From: Brachypodius melanocephalos
Taxonomy: Eukaryota > Chordata > Aves > Passeriformes > Pycnonotidae
DNA: 64,000 bases
Assembly: GCA_013398615.1 (NCBI GenBank)
Contig: VZSR01003371.1
Span: 5,090,029-5,154,028, forward strand
Direction: 5' to 3'
The translations under genes and the position numbers were made by a program. Positions 1 to 12,511 of the stretch are shown piece by piece. The notes below the pieces were generated by a model. That model had not been told where the DNA came from. It worked only from the letters and a program-made list of their open reading frames with translations, and searched no databases. The number at the start of each line of letters is the position of its first letter. Position 1 is the first letter of the stretch.

Positions 1-510
1 CTTCAGGATGTCTCTATTAAGGACAGTAGCATCAAGGGGATACGTAAAATTATCAGAAAGATGAAAAAGCACCTGAACTGGCTGTTCTTTTCCATTTAAG
101 CATCTTTTTGTCCAAAGTATGACACCAATTGCCTGAGAAAATTTGTTAGTTTAGTTTAAATCTCAAGCTTAAAGAAAATTCCTAAATAAAAATCAAACAT
201 AATAATAATTTTTATTGCTATGACAACCCAGAATAGCACATTAGCAACCCAAATGACAATATTCTTCCTTCTCTTGCATTGACATTGGCAAGAAAAGAAA
301 TTATGTTTGAGTTTTAATATAAATTTTCAAAAGGGAAAGATGATCGTACATTAAAACCCACCATGAAAATAGAATCCTCAAAGAGAATTTTCTTTAGCTT
401 TTTAAGCAGCTAGTGAGTGGGTTTTGAACTGTGTGCTTTAAGCCAGAGAAGAACTTGTTGCAAAACAAGTTCTCCCATTCACTTGTGTGACCAAGAGAAA
501 AAGCACTTTA
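1..510. other. AT-rich non-coding stretch, no gene seen
   Basis: No reading frame or recognisable repeat was found here. The sequence is AT-rich and looks like unique intergenic or intronic DNA. The only structure I noticed is a short perfect hairpin at 450-473, listed separately, which ends about 37 bases before the CR1 copy at 511. Confidence 0.5.
450..473. repeat. Perfect 10-bp hairpin with GCAA loop
   Basis: The arms AGAACTTGTT (450-459) and AACAAGTTCT (464-473) are exact reverse complements, separated by the four bases GCAA, a GNRA-type tetraloop if transcribed on the plus strand. One or two hairpins this good are expected by chance in 64 kb, so function is not implied. Confidence 0.6.
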
Positions 511-625
511 TCACAGAGTCACAGAATGCTTTGGGTTGGAAGGGACCTTAAAGATCACCCAGTTCCAACACCCTGCCATCAGCAGGGACACCTTCCACTA
601 AACCAGGTCGCTCAAAACACCATTG
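511..625 (-). mobile_element. CR1 LINE fragment (3' end), antisense
   Basis: The plus strand reads as the reverse complement of the 3' end of avian CR1. It starts with a decayed tail (TCACAGAGTCACAGAATG), followed by the block TTTGGGTTGGAAGGGACCTT, then a match to the usual 'cagttccaaca', 'cagggacaccttccacta' and 'accaggt' blocks. Similarity fades after about 625. CR1 copies are normally truncated at the 5' end, and this one keeps only about 115 bases. An open frame running through it (487-723) is a by-product. Confidence 0.85.
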
Positions 626-3600
626 CTGTCACCAACAGCCTAAAACCAGCTCAAGGTGGACAAGAGCTGCAGCCTTTAACTTGGTCTGGAACACAGAAGT
701 CTTCCTTGTGTCCTCTTTGGTAACAGGTGACAGACACACCTGGAGCAGTGGGTCACAGAAGGGGACAGCTGCAGTGGGCCAGCTGAGTGAGACAGCAGAT
801 GGAACCCAAATGTGTGGCTCTTAAAACTGAGTCCTGCAGCTCAGAATCTTGTAGGGACTTCACTGTGCTCTGATAACAGAGCCAGGTAGGACTTGGGTCA
901 GAATGGATCAAATGGATGTCAGCCACCAAAAGCCACTTATTCAGACAGTCAGATGTATCAGGACTGGGATGATAAAGAAGTCAGAAGAAAAGATATTTTA
1001 ATTTCAAAAATACATCAAACATCAGGTATTAGGCTGCATATTCCCTCACTCTTCACTAACAGCACAGCCTTTCTCAAAGGGGCAAAATGCCCTTTTTCTT
1101 GCTGCTGCTCCTACTGAATTTGTCTGGCCCCTGAGGAGCCTGTGCAAATCTGAATTGCCCCCCCAGCAGTCTGGGGGTGTCTAGAGACAAAAGCAGGGCA
1201 CTTGGCAGGTCCATGTAACAAAATCCATCCTTGGCACAAGCCAAACTCTACAGGAAAACCTTAGCATGGTGCACAGGAATCTCCTCTCACGACTTCACAG
1301 CAACAGCAAAGGGGATATATTTTTCTCTGTTTTCAGTGTGCCTGGATGACTTATCACAGTGTTTCAGGCCCAGGGGCAGGATAGGGCCTGGGGTTTGGTT
1401 TTGGGATTAGCTTGTCCTGGACATTCCCCTCCATGAATAAAGAATGAGTATCCCAGCATGGGCACCAAGAAGTTCTATGTTGAGGATGATCCCAGGCTCT
1501 CGATGAGAGGATAAGCTCAGGTTTTCAATTGCTTGGGACTGTAGTTGCTGTCTTGAACTTCTGGAAAAGCTGAAGCTGCTCACCATGACACCAAGCCAAT
1601 TTCATAGCTGGGTGACCACTGAAGAAGTATAAAACAGCAAACAAACTCATCCTGAAAAGTTTTCTGTGTTGCGTTTCGGGTTTAAAATGTTCGCAAAGAA
1701 AGTTCTGTTAGTTTAGAGAGTTGTTGGCCGAAATGGATGCATTTTCCAGGGAAGTCAGCCAGTTTTTAAAGGAGGCCAAATCTGTTTCCACATGGAAATT
1801 GGCTCATTTTTGGAGTATAGATGAGTTTTGCATAAAATATATTAAATTCCTTCCCCCACCCACAACCGTATACACTTTCATGCATCTTGATGGGAGAACT
1901 GCTATTCCACCATCACAGGGAAATGCAACTTCAAAAAGTGCAATATTATGTAATTAAAATGCCAGTCATGTCAGTATGGATGGAACAGGGAAAAGAATCT
2001 GGAAAACAAAGATTATCCAATTCAGTTAGCTCTTGGAAATGCTTTTTCAATCTACCTAAGCTCTTCCAGAAGTTGCACATGGATGCAGATACTGTCAACA
2101 TTCTTGTTCTTTCAAAAAATATTCAAAGCCTCAGCAATAGAAAATAAAGTTAGGAAAAAAATCCACAACCCATGACACAGCCGTTAACAATAGCACGGTA
2201 TATTGCCATTAATTAGCAAAAGGCCAGTTATACAACTTCTTCCACTTTAATAGCCCTCATCCTGAGACCATTTGGACAGCAAGTTTGTTCCAAGAAGCAC
2301 ACCCTCCTCAAATTAGGAGTATCATGGAAAAAAGAAAGATGTTTTTTAATACATATGTACCAAAGGACTGAGATGTGCTGAAAAACACACAGCGTGTACC
2401 AATGCCTCTCTCTGAAGTGTCTGCCATTTGGAATATTGTAATTTAAATACTTTGCCTATTTAGTCTATTTTGAATGGCTTCATTGTAGGACTGCAGGGAA
2501 ATTCTCCAAAGAAACTGGGAAAAAATGTTTTGGAAAGTATTTTGGGTTCAGAATTGTCAGAATGCCCTATTTTAACCTTTTAAGTGAAAGAAAAAAATCA
2601 CTGCATGTTGATGCACAGATATGTATTCTACAATACGTATCTATAAAATAAATAGGAAATAAATAGTTGCTTGACTCAAAAGTATATGGCATAGAAATGA
2701 TCAAAGAAGATTTCAGGCGGTCTGCATTAAATGCTAAAAGAAAAATTCTGTCAAAAAATGTCAACATTTTGTCAATTTACATGGGATGGAAACCCAAATC
2801 TTGCCCTTCTGTAATCTTACACATCCTGGATCAATTGCATCTTTAGTAAAGGAGGTCCTAATGCTTGACTGATGGATATGAAACCTTATTCCAGATAAGC
2901 CTGGCACTACAGCACTGTGTTATCGTGGCACTCCCAGCCATGTTTGGTATAAAGAAGAAAGCTGTGTTGTCAGGTAGGAATCCCAGTTGCTCCAACTCTT
3001 CTCCTATGGGGAAAGGTCATTGCTTCATTCATGTATTCATTAAATATAGAAAATATTCAAGAAGATAAGAATTTTGATATGGAAATACTTTTAGGCTCGA
3101 TGCTATGAAGGGATGAGGGAAATCTTTTAAAATGATCTAGGGAAACAGATGTTTGGCTTCTCCATCCACTGCCTCTAAATCAGTCACTGGCCCAAACTAG
3201 TATTTAACACAGGTGATTTTCCACAAAGCTAATCCTGCTTTCATTCAGGGCATTCCTCTTCCAATAAAAGCCCATCTGCTTGCCTAGCTTTAGACACCAG
3301 CATAAATTTTGGCTTGTCCAAATGGATCTTGCAAGGGGGTCTTTGCACCAAGGCTGAGAGAACCACATGCTGCTTAGTGAGAAATCACAGAGCTGCTCAC
3401 AGCTTGAGCTGTCTGAGTCACCAGCTGACGAGAAACTTGACTTTTTGCTTGATTTTTTTCCTCTATTCTTTTTAAAGGAAACTTTTAAAAACAAATAAAC
3501 CCTACAGGCAAGCAAGCAAACTTTCTCATTTCATAGGCACCTCCTCTGAGCCATGGTTAAATACACCACAAAATCCATTTTCTCATGGATTTTTTTTTTT

Positions 3601-5755
3601 CATTTATTTCCTCCTTGCCTCCTTTTGTTTTTCCACAGGCATTAGTGTCATTTTCTCCTCCTGCACACAGGCTGTGAGCATTTAGTTCATTCTCTCTGAC
3701 TTACACAGTAAAGGGCTACCAACTGTTACGTGCCCCAGCAGCTGCATCCAATTGCCCTTTGCAAACAAGAAGCCACACTGAGAGGGTTTTTGCTAAAGGA
3801 AGGTGATAGCAATAGTTTTGAGTTATTAGGTTGCAGAGTAAGGGCAGAAGACTTGGAAATCAAGTCAACCAGGCCCTCCCTTTGCAATCCCAGCCCTAAC
3901 TGAAGCCTAAGCTCACTGAAACATCGGTCACCCCAGGCTGAGTCCCCAGCTCACAGCTTTTCTTCTCTCACAGATTTTCTCCACTCTCAGCTCATACTGG
4001 TCATGAAGCAGCAGACCCAGATGCTCATGGACCAGTCAATAAACACGGATAACAGCTTAAAATGCTTAAGTCCATGCAACTGTCCAGACAATTATCTACT
4101 TAATGTATTTACATCATTCTTATTATGTCTCATCAGCTTCCATGCATTAATGGACTTTATCCTCTGCGAGTGCCTACCACAATAGGACAAAAAATCATGT
4201 CAACATTGGTTCCTATTTTTCTTATGCCAGGGTTCTTCTGATCATCAAAATAGCTTTTTATCTTGAAAATGCTACAAAAACCATACTGTCAACAAAAGCA
4301 AGTTTGTACTGGAAAGTTTACAAGTTCAACAAAAGTAATGCTGCTGCTTAACAAAACTGTGATTGCAAAAGAACTCAAAACATTTATACTGCCATGAGTG
4401 TAATTTAAGGATATTTAGCCTTTGCTCAACCTTTTACAGACAAACTGGTGTTTCACCCTGTCTATTATAACAACATTTGGATTGCAAAATCTAATAGAGT
4501 ATTAGCATCCAAACTGCATTGTGAATGTAAAAGTTGCATTACAATACTGCATCTTTACAAATAGGTAAATTATTTCATAGAAACAGCCTTTCAAACTTTT
4601 TTATCATCAAAAATGGATTGTAAGACTTAACTTGTCTAATGTCAGCATATAGGGTAACTTTGTTTATGGCACATATTTTAGTTCCCCATTACATTTTAGG
4701 AGCAACAGGTAATAACATATCAGTATCTTACAGGAAAAAATCCAATGATAAAATCATTGGTCTTTCATTTCATAGCTCTGGATTAACCCAGAGTTTGTGT
4801 AGCAAGGTATGGCAATCCTTGTAATTTGGGGACCACTACAGACTTCTGCACTGACTTCTGCAAGCTGAGTTTGTCAAAGCTTAGTCAGAATGAAAAAAGT
4901 GGGAGGATGTTTTGCTTCTCTCTGATTCTGGGAGAATTCTGGGCAAGTACTTGGAAGCAACTTAAGTGTACCCAGACACAAGAAAACACACTTGGTTCAC
5001 AATTTTCACACGCCAATGAAAAAAGATCACACAGATCAATAATATACCTATCTTATTAAATAAATTGCTAAATAAAAATCAACACTGTGATACACAACTT
5101 GAAGCCACACTTTTTTTTCAGCTTTAGGCTTCCTTTGGGAAACTCTGTTATGTGTTCACCCACAAAATCAACTCTCATTTTTCCCTCTACTCTTAAGACA
5201 CATTTTACCCACAAAGGGTGATACGTGCTGCTCTGTTCATGGCCTCATGGACTGGAATTGGAGGTGAAAGTTGTTTTGGGCTAAAGGAGTATACGGCTGA
5301 TGTATTGCTTCCATTTATTATTTGATCTCATTCTATTGTGTGCTTCCTTATGGCACACTCAATAGGTCTGTAATCATGGGGAACAAGATAGAAAGGGTAG
5401 GGCAAGGATTGTATTTCCTGCCTTGGCTGGTGAATAATTTTTATTAGAGCTTATTTTGAAACACAACTTTGAGATAAGAATCCAGCATGAAGGATTAGAG
5501 ATACAATGTTCTGGGCTGAAACCTACAGTTATTTATTTTAGCTTTATGTAAGCAACACGAAGAGTTAACACACTGTCCACTTTTTAATAGCTAAAATGTT
5601 TGAGCTTTTGTTTTTAAAAAAAAAATGGGAAATGATACATTGCTTTTTTTAAAAAAAATGTTTTTCCAGCTCCTGTGGTACAACAATTGTTTGATATAAA
5701 CTTTCATGACACTTTGAGCTTCCTCTCTGCTAATAGCCCAAATGTTCTTTTTCCA
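626..5755. other. Non-coding stretch, nothing recognised
   Basis: About 5 kb of mostly AT-rich sequence with only short frames (under 105 codons) that overlap each other and show no family resemblance. Short A and T runs occur at 3590-3600 and 5610-5665. I recognise no exon, RNA gene or mobile element. Ancient repeats too decayed to see by eye may be present. Confidence 0.4.
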
Positions 5756-7080
5756 GCAGGGGGAAAGTGCTTGTGTCCAGGGATAGATCACACCAGCTGC
5801 CCCAGAACAAGAAGCTCCAGGGTGGTGCCAAGGCAGGGCTCAGCAAGGACACTGAGCCATGTGGGGTTTGGCACTTACTGAGGATGGAGGGAGGGATATG
5901 TGCATGCAGGGGAGGGGGGTGGAGGGGAGTGTCTTTTATAATGGAAAAGCCTTGTATAGTGTGGCTCCTGAGGGAAGAGAGGACATGAGATAGAAAATTA
6001 AATGCAGCTGTTTGCTTATAAAGGGGAACAGGCAGCATTGTGCCTGCCCCAAAGCCCTGAGTGCTGCAGGGAAGGTGGAGGAGTTTCCACCGAAGCAGAT
6101 GAGACGTGGGGGGAGGTTTCCTCCATCTGAGGACATGGAGAAGGGGTGACCTACAGCTGAGACCATGGCAGGTGGCCGGGGACAGAGTTGGCAAGAGGCT
6201 CAGGGACCAGCATCTCTGCTCCACTACCAAGAAACTTCACTTCTTTTATGGGGGTGGGCACCCTGAGACGCGGATATCCCACCTCAGGCCTTGGGGCTGG
6301 GCAAGGCAGAGGGCAACATCCTCTGGGGCAGCACGTTCCCAGAGATCAGAGGAACAGAGCCATGCTTTGATCAGTGCCTGTCTGATGATTTTGGGGAATT
6401 AAGGCTGAGGAAGGGAAATAAAACTTGCAATGCAGCCACATGGCTCTTGGAATAATAAAAACCACTTGAGGAGCTGCAGGTTAGGACAGGTCCGGTCAGA
6501 AGTTTTCACGAAAAATCTTCACCTCCTTGAGGTAGATTGTTAAAGTGGAGATCTTGCCAGGCTTTTACTCATAAAAAGAGTTGAAAGATCCCCCCCCAAA
6601 AAGCCTTGCCTGGGAGAGCAGGTTGCACGAACTCAGGTCACCCAACATCTCCACACCTTCACCTGCCTGGTGCGGGTAGGCCTTGCCTGACTCCCACACA
6701 CAGCTTTACACTTTACACACACAGCACTACTTGTGAGCAAGAAAACCTCATAATGGATCCTGACCCAAAGAGGTCAGGACCTAATGGACCCAAAGAGACT
6801 CTGGAGCTCTCCAAACCTTTTGATCCAAGATCAAGGTGGAAGATGGAAATGTGCATCCCTTCCCATGGGCCTCCATAAGCAGGCTCCTCCTGTCTGCAGC
6901 CAAGGGGCACCAGCCAGGGCCAGCCAGGCCCCTTTCCACACCTCAGACACCTCCTACCAGCCCTGCAATGAGCTGAGGGCCCACGGTCCTGAGCTCTCCC
7001 TCCAGCTGGGCCCTGCAGAGCCCCTCTTTGGCCTGGCCACACTCCCTGTGTGTCCCTGAGGAGCAGGAGCAGGCACACCA
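5756..7080. other. GC-richer block with overlapping open frames
   Basis: This block is clearly GC-richer than its flanks. It carries overlapping open frames on both strands, the longest on the minus strand at 5730-6230 (166 codons, TTG start), with others at 6106-6402 (+, GTG start) and 6713-7078 (-). None resembles a known family. Openness on both strands at once is typical of GC-rich, stop-poor DNA. A TATAAAG at 6017-6023 and an AATAAA at 6417-6422 are about 400 bases apart on the plus strand, which could be a transcription unit, an LTR-like unit or chance. Confidence 0.3.
6751..6800. repeat. Short inverted and direct repeat
   Basis: TCCTGACC (6758-6765) and GGTCAGGA (6772-6779) are exact reverse complements around a six-base loop. 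A direct repeat of 'taatgga...cccaaagag' overlaps it, the second copy lacking six bases of the first. It looks like a small local duplication. Confidence 0.45.
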
Positions 7081-9105
7081 GCAGTTATCGTGCTCAGCGT
7101 TGCCCTGCAACACCCTGGCCTGCCATCACTTAACCCCTCCCTGGACTTCTCACTGCAGGATTATCCAAAGCCCCAGACATCTGATACCTGTACACTTTGT
7201 CTCAGACCTTTTTTGGGCCCTTAGTTGGTCTGTCCAAGCAGATGGATGGTGTAGATATTGCAGCAGTAAAATGGAGGAAAGTGGTGAAGCTCCTCTGCAT
7301 CAGATGTGCAGCAGTTAATTTGGGATGGCAAGAAGCCCACAGTGGCCAGTTCCTGTGTCCTGTCCAAAAGGTGATGACATTCCCTGATTGAAAACATGAT
7401 CCTATGCACCTCACAGACAATTGCAGTCACAGGCTAAATTGTATAAATCTACTTTCACAAAAGATAAAATCTTCCCTTGTATTTTTTCCATTGCTTAATT
7501 AACTATTGTTTTGCTCAGCATGTTTTAATCATAAGTAAGTTCATTAATAGATGTACTCTTAGGAGTCATGGGGGACTCTGTGATATAATAGCATTAATCT
7601 TTCTAAATAACATCATTAATATCCTTTGCCCCTTAAAGGCACCCACTCAGTCCCCCAGGCAATTACAAAACTTTGTTCCATGGTACTGAATGAGCTCATC
7701 AGCTGAAATGACTACAATGCATGCCTGCATAATATTACTGTTAGTTGGATTCTATTTATTTATCCTACTGGTCAGACATTATTAGAACTTGTTTGTGAGC
7801 CATGTAAAGCCACCAACTCAGCTGGCTGCTCTTCACCTGGATCCCAGGATAGCTGTCCCATAAAAGTGTCATGAAAGAAGAAGATCTAGAAATCCTTAAG
7901 CTAGAAGCTTTTTTGACAATTCTCTTCAAAATAATCTAGCAGTTGTTTGACCACTAGGGGTGTATCCTGTTAGAGAGACTCCCATGAATTCAGTGGGCTG
8001 GGCATCTTGCAAAGCTTACTTGGCACTTCAACCAGCCTTACTAAAACAAAATTCTCACTTTTCTGCCCAGAGCAGCATCTCCACACAGTGAGAGGCTGGG
8101 CCATGCCTATTAGAGCTTTCCCGCACCAGACACGTTTGAATATATTACATTTTCTGTCCAGACATTTACACCTTCCCATCTTGGAGTGAAGATTCAAACT
8201 TCTAAAGAACATGGGTTTACATTTTATTCATCCTACTTCCTTGTTTGAAAAACAAACACACTGTTCTTCCCTTCTTTATATAGCAAGCTGGGAACTATAG
8301 ATAAAAATTCCTATACAGAGGTGAGATATCTGAACATTTTCATGAGTGTACTTGTTAGCTGCTGTGTGCTCTGTGCAGAGCAGCAGAATTTTGTGGGCTT
8401 GCTGTGTTTATTCTGTCCATATTTGGATGGGAAGAGGCATAGGCAGTAGATGAAAGTAGTTCATATAATAAAACTGGGTTTGGATGAAACTCAGCAGTAT
8501 ATTGCTGCTTCGTTTTAGCACTCCTGAAATAGTAAGACCTTGTCAGATTCAGTCCCAGAGGAGAGGACCAGGCAGATTTCAGCTTCAGCATGTGCCACAT
8601 AGTTGCACTTTGCCATATTTGCTCACATTATGGCATATATATGTGGAGGAAGAAGGGAAGAATTTTCCCATTCCTAAGCTGTAAAATGTCTTTCAACACC
8701 TCTCTTCTTTACTGTAATAGCAATTTGTCATTACAGGTCACAGGGAGAGGCAATTACATGACTACAGCCACTCCATCTGCAAGCACAGCCATCCAAAATG
8801 TGGATCCAGTTTAAGTTTAAGTAGAGGGAATTAAAGTTTTTTTCTCAAATTCCAACTTGTATCTTAAAACCCCCCAAAGCAACCCAACTGTTCTGGTTCT
8901 CTATTCAGTTTCCAGTTATGCACAAATTCCTGAATATAGGACCACAGACTTTTGACCAGGAGTTTCATAGCTGCTCTCACAGGCATGATGAACTTTGAGG
9001 CTGCAAGTTACATGAAAAGAAGGGGAAGAGAAGCATTTCGTGGGCAAGGAACTTTGCTGAACCTTGAGCACAAGGAGGAATGGTCAGATGCCACCCACTA
9101 CTGAA
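7081..9105. other. Non-coding stretch with TAAT-rich patch
   Basis: No gene is seen. Between about 7490 and 7770 the sequence holds at least eight TAAT/ATTA cores, several as ATTAAT, in otherwise unique-looking DNA. The rest shows nothing I recognise. Confidence 0.4.
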
Positions 9106-9250
9106 GGACAGTGTCCAAGGCCAGGCTGGATGGGGCTTTGGGCAACCTGGTCTAGTGGAAGGTGTCCCTGCCCAAGGCAGGGAATGGTGGAACTAGGTGA
9201 TCTTTAAAGTCCCTTTCAACCCAAACCACTTTGTGAGTCTGTGATTCTGT
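9106..9250 (+). mobile_element. CR1 LINE fragment (3' end), sense
   Basis: The plus strand follows the sense 3' end of avian CR1: 'gtccaaggccaggctggatg', 'gggcaacctggtctagtgga', 'aggtgtccctgcc', 'gatctttaaagtccctttcaaccc', ending in the tail GTGAGTCTGTGATTCTGT. It is truncated at the 5' side to about 145 bases, as is usual for CR1. The match is close enough to suggest moderate age. Confidence 0.88.
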
Positions 9251-10659
9251 TTGCAGCTTTGTAGTCAGATTTATCTGATAGGGAAGTACAGAGAGGATGG
9301 GAAAGCTGCACTCAAATATGATAATGTTTAAATTTACCTGGAGGCTGAGACTGGGGAGGAGGCATCGATCAGAAACATCCTTTTGTTCATTCCTGGCTCA
9401 TTGCAGTAGGAGCAGAGGACACAATCACCCTAGCACACAGGGATGCTGCTTCTCCTGGAGGCCAGAATCTTGATTTTAGCAGCAAAGGCACTCCTGGGAG
9501 CAGAGTTTCCCCCAGCACCTGCAATGTTACACCAGTAACATCTTTAGGCTTTCCTCCTGCCCAGTATAACTATGTGGGGTGAAGGGATGCAGCCAGCTCT
9601 CTGAGACCAGCCCAGCACATGAAACCAGGGTGTCCTACTAACCAAAACTGAAAATGCAGTGACCTGGGTGTTCCTCCTTGCTGTGCCACAGCAATCTTTC
9701 TGACATCAGGAAAACCCCAGTGCCAGAAACGCGCTCTCTATGAAGTGGGAATAATTCCTTTCTCCCACACCTGGACTGTCTGGGCTAGTCAACCCTTTGG
9801 ACAGGGATCTCATCTGGCTGCAGCTTTGCAGATAAGAGTGCACAGTGGGAGCCCTGATCCCAGCCAGGGCCTCCAGGCACAACACTACAGGCTGATGAGC
9901 AGGGCTGCTGCCTGCCCTGCCTCTTCTCCAGCTCACCCCCTGCACATCAGGGCTCCAGCCTCTCTATGAGTGATATCTGCAGAGCAGGCACAGCCACAGA
10001 TGCTGCTGACCCCACAAAAGGAGGGTGATACAGGTTTTCATCATATCTCCTTGCTTGCACAGGGGCATGCAAGTTTAGAGATATTGGATAAATAATTCCC
10101 CAGCTGCATCTGAGGCACAGGCCAGAGCAAACTCTCTGCTGGCTGCAGACTTGTTGCAGAGGAAGCTGCCCTGCAGCTCTCAAACAACTTATCTGGTTTA
10201 AACCTACTTTCAGTGCCTCCATCCAAATATTCCTGCCAAAGTTCATATCTCTGAATATCCCACTCTTCTGCCTGCTCCTGCCTCCTGCTCCCTCTCCCTC
10301 CATCTTGCTTCCCACAGCCGTGGGAACAGACTTCATCACTTGAGAAAAATGCCCTGCTCATACCCCCTGCTGTTGCTTGAAGCAGACAAAAAAATTAAAG
10401 TCTTTTGACAGAGAATCCTTGTCAGGACAAGAAATAATACTGACCTCAGTGAGGATGGCACGTAGAGCCAGAGAGGTGGCTCAGGCTGTGTGTGCTGCAA
10501 CCAGCTGTCTGTGTGACTACAATATAGTGTGGAGGATATGGAATATAATTTCCCTCTCCATTTGTATTTAATACAATGGCTTTGGACCACACATTATTAA
10601 AAAAAAGACAACACGAAGTCTCGGCACTTGCCTTTCACTAATGGCTTGTTACTCCTCTA

Positions 10660-10690
10660 ACACTGTCACTTCAGTGAAGAGTGACAGTGT
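10660..10690. repeat. Perfect 10-bp hairpin
   Basis: ACACTGTCAC (10660-10669) and GTGACAGTGT (10681-10690) are exact reverse complements with an 11-base spacer. The spacer itself contains CTTCA-G-TGAAG symmetry, so most of the 31 bases are two-fold symmetric. Confidence 0.6.
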
Positions 10691-12488
10691 GATTTGTGTC
10701 TCTCCCAAAGACTCCCCTTGCCTTCTTCCCTACCCTGTCTGAAATCCCCTACTTTTTAAAAATAACACCTCTGTATAACAGTGGGAGGACAGGACTCACA
10801 TGGGTGGTCTCTTGTAATGAAGATAGAGTATCTGGGAACAATATTTTAATGTGTTTTTCTTCTAATTGAGTTTTTCCAGCCTTTGGGATAATTATTTCTA
10901 CCAATTAGCCCAGTGGTATTGTTAGCTGGAGGCAACCAGTCCTTCTTCAGGCCTCTGACAGAGGTTTACAGTATGCACAATGGTGCACAGTCCAGTTTAT
11001 GAGAAAAAAATTGCCCCTCTGCTCCCAAAAGTATGGGAAAGGACTCCATTGTGAGACAAACATTTCCCATGGAAATTGTCCTGAGAAACTTCAGAAGGGT
11101 CCACGTTTCAGATAAAAGCAAGTGGGTGGAGGTTGTGAACTGCAGCTCAGGGAAGAGGAGATTATCTCTGAAAAGAGGGAGTGGCACAGGACAGAGGAGG
11201 CAGGGGACAGCTTTGGCCCTTGCACCCTGCAGTGTCCCAGAGGAGATGCTAAACCCACCACTCTGGGACCAAGCCTACCCCCAGCAATGAAAGAACAGGA
11301 CAAGATTTAACAACAGTAAATTAATTAGGAGTGAATTTTAAGCCCTTCTTTGCAAACAGAAGAGCTAGACACTTCTTTTTCCTAATAAATGGCAGCTGAA
11401 AGATGGTGCAGTCAGGTAAGAGCCAGAGCAGTGGCCTTGGGCACAAGCCTGGAGTGGCTTTGTTTTACCTCAGCCCTGAGCAGGGCACTTTTTTACAGTC
11501 TGCAGGACACTCTTAATGCTGAAGAGTGAGGCCTGGCAAGAATTCAGTGCAAAGTCTCTGCAGCAAAAATATACAATTGTTATAAAGGTAAAGACTAGTG
11601 AGGAGTAATGTATAATCTGGTAGAAAATAGGCACAACACTGGAAAATTTCAAGCCATGTCTTACAGGACAGAAAATACTTCTTTGGGCTAAATTCAGTTA
11701 GTGAAAGCAGCAGAATTTTTTTGAGTCAAAGATGAATGAGGTCTTTACATACCCTGAAATGCAAATGACCTGGTGATGATGGACATATAAACAAGAATTC
11801 TTACCTAGACTTAAAAAAATATTCTCCCCAAGTTTTTAAAGAAAGTAGGGGAAGAAATGTTCCTCTGTAGAAATATCTTTGTGGAATCCTTTTCATTACA
11901 AAATGTTCATTCTTGGAAAAGGAAGACATTTGAGGAAGCAGATGACCATTAAGAGCAATGTCTCCAAATTCAGGATTTTGAAGAGAAATCCTTTAAAGAT
12001 GGCTCATTTTATGAACTCTTAGATGTGTGTTAGTCTCTATCTTCCTCGCCTTCCTTCCCTGCCCAGCAAATTCTTCCTACACTGGGAGAGTCTCTGAACT
12101 ACTGTTGACAATTTCAGTGCTTTAGCAAAGAAGTAGAGAATTTATTACTAAGATAAAAGTCCCAAACATACATTTCAGCATGTGTTAGATGTCCTGGTAG
12201 TAAGTCCTCTATACAATAAATATCTCCAAACAGAGCCAAGAAGACTGAAACTTCAATGGAATCATTCACATGATGGCCAGGGAGGTGTGGCACAGAGGTT
12301 TGGACAGATTTCTCTGAGGATTACAAAGCCAAATAATGAGAATATCAAAAATACAGCTCATTCACATCCATTGCCCTTGCCATGCTGCTTTATTTATTAA
12401 ACACTTTATAATATGTATAAATGGATATAGTTAAGGACTGTGCCTCTATTTGACATAATTTTTCCTTGGAAGTAATGGCACCAGTTTT

Positions 12489-12511
12489 TCTAAGGACTAA
12501 GAGTCCTTAGA
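12489..12511. repeat. Perfect 10-bp hairpin with 3-base loop
   Basis: TCTAAGGACT (12489-12498) and AGTCCTTAGA (12502-12511) are exact reverse complements separated by AAG. No gene or repeat boundary lies next to it. Confidence 0.6.

Noticed and set aside
5730..6230. 166-codon minus-strand frame
   Set aside because: The start is TTG, composition is Leu/Pro/Ser-rich as expected of GC-rich random sequence, other frames on both strands are open, and no domain is visible.
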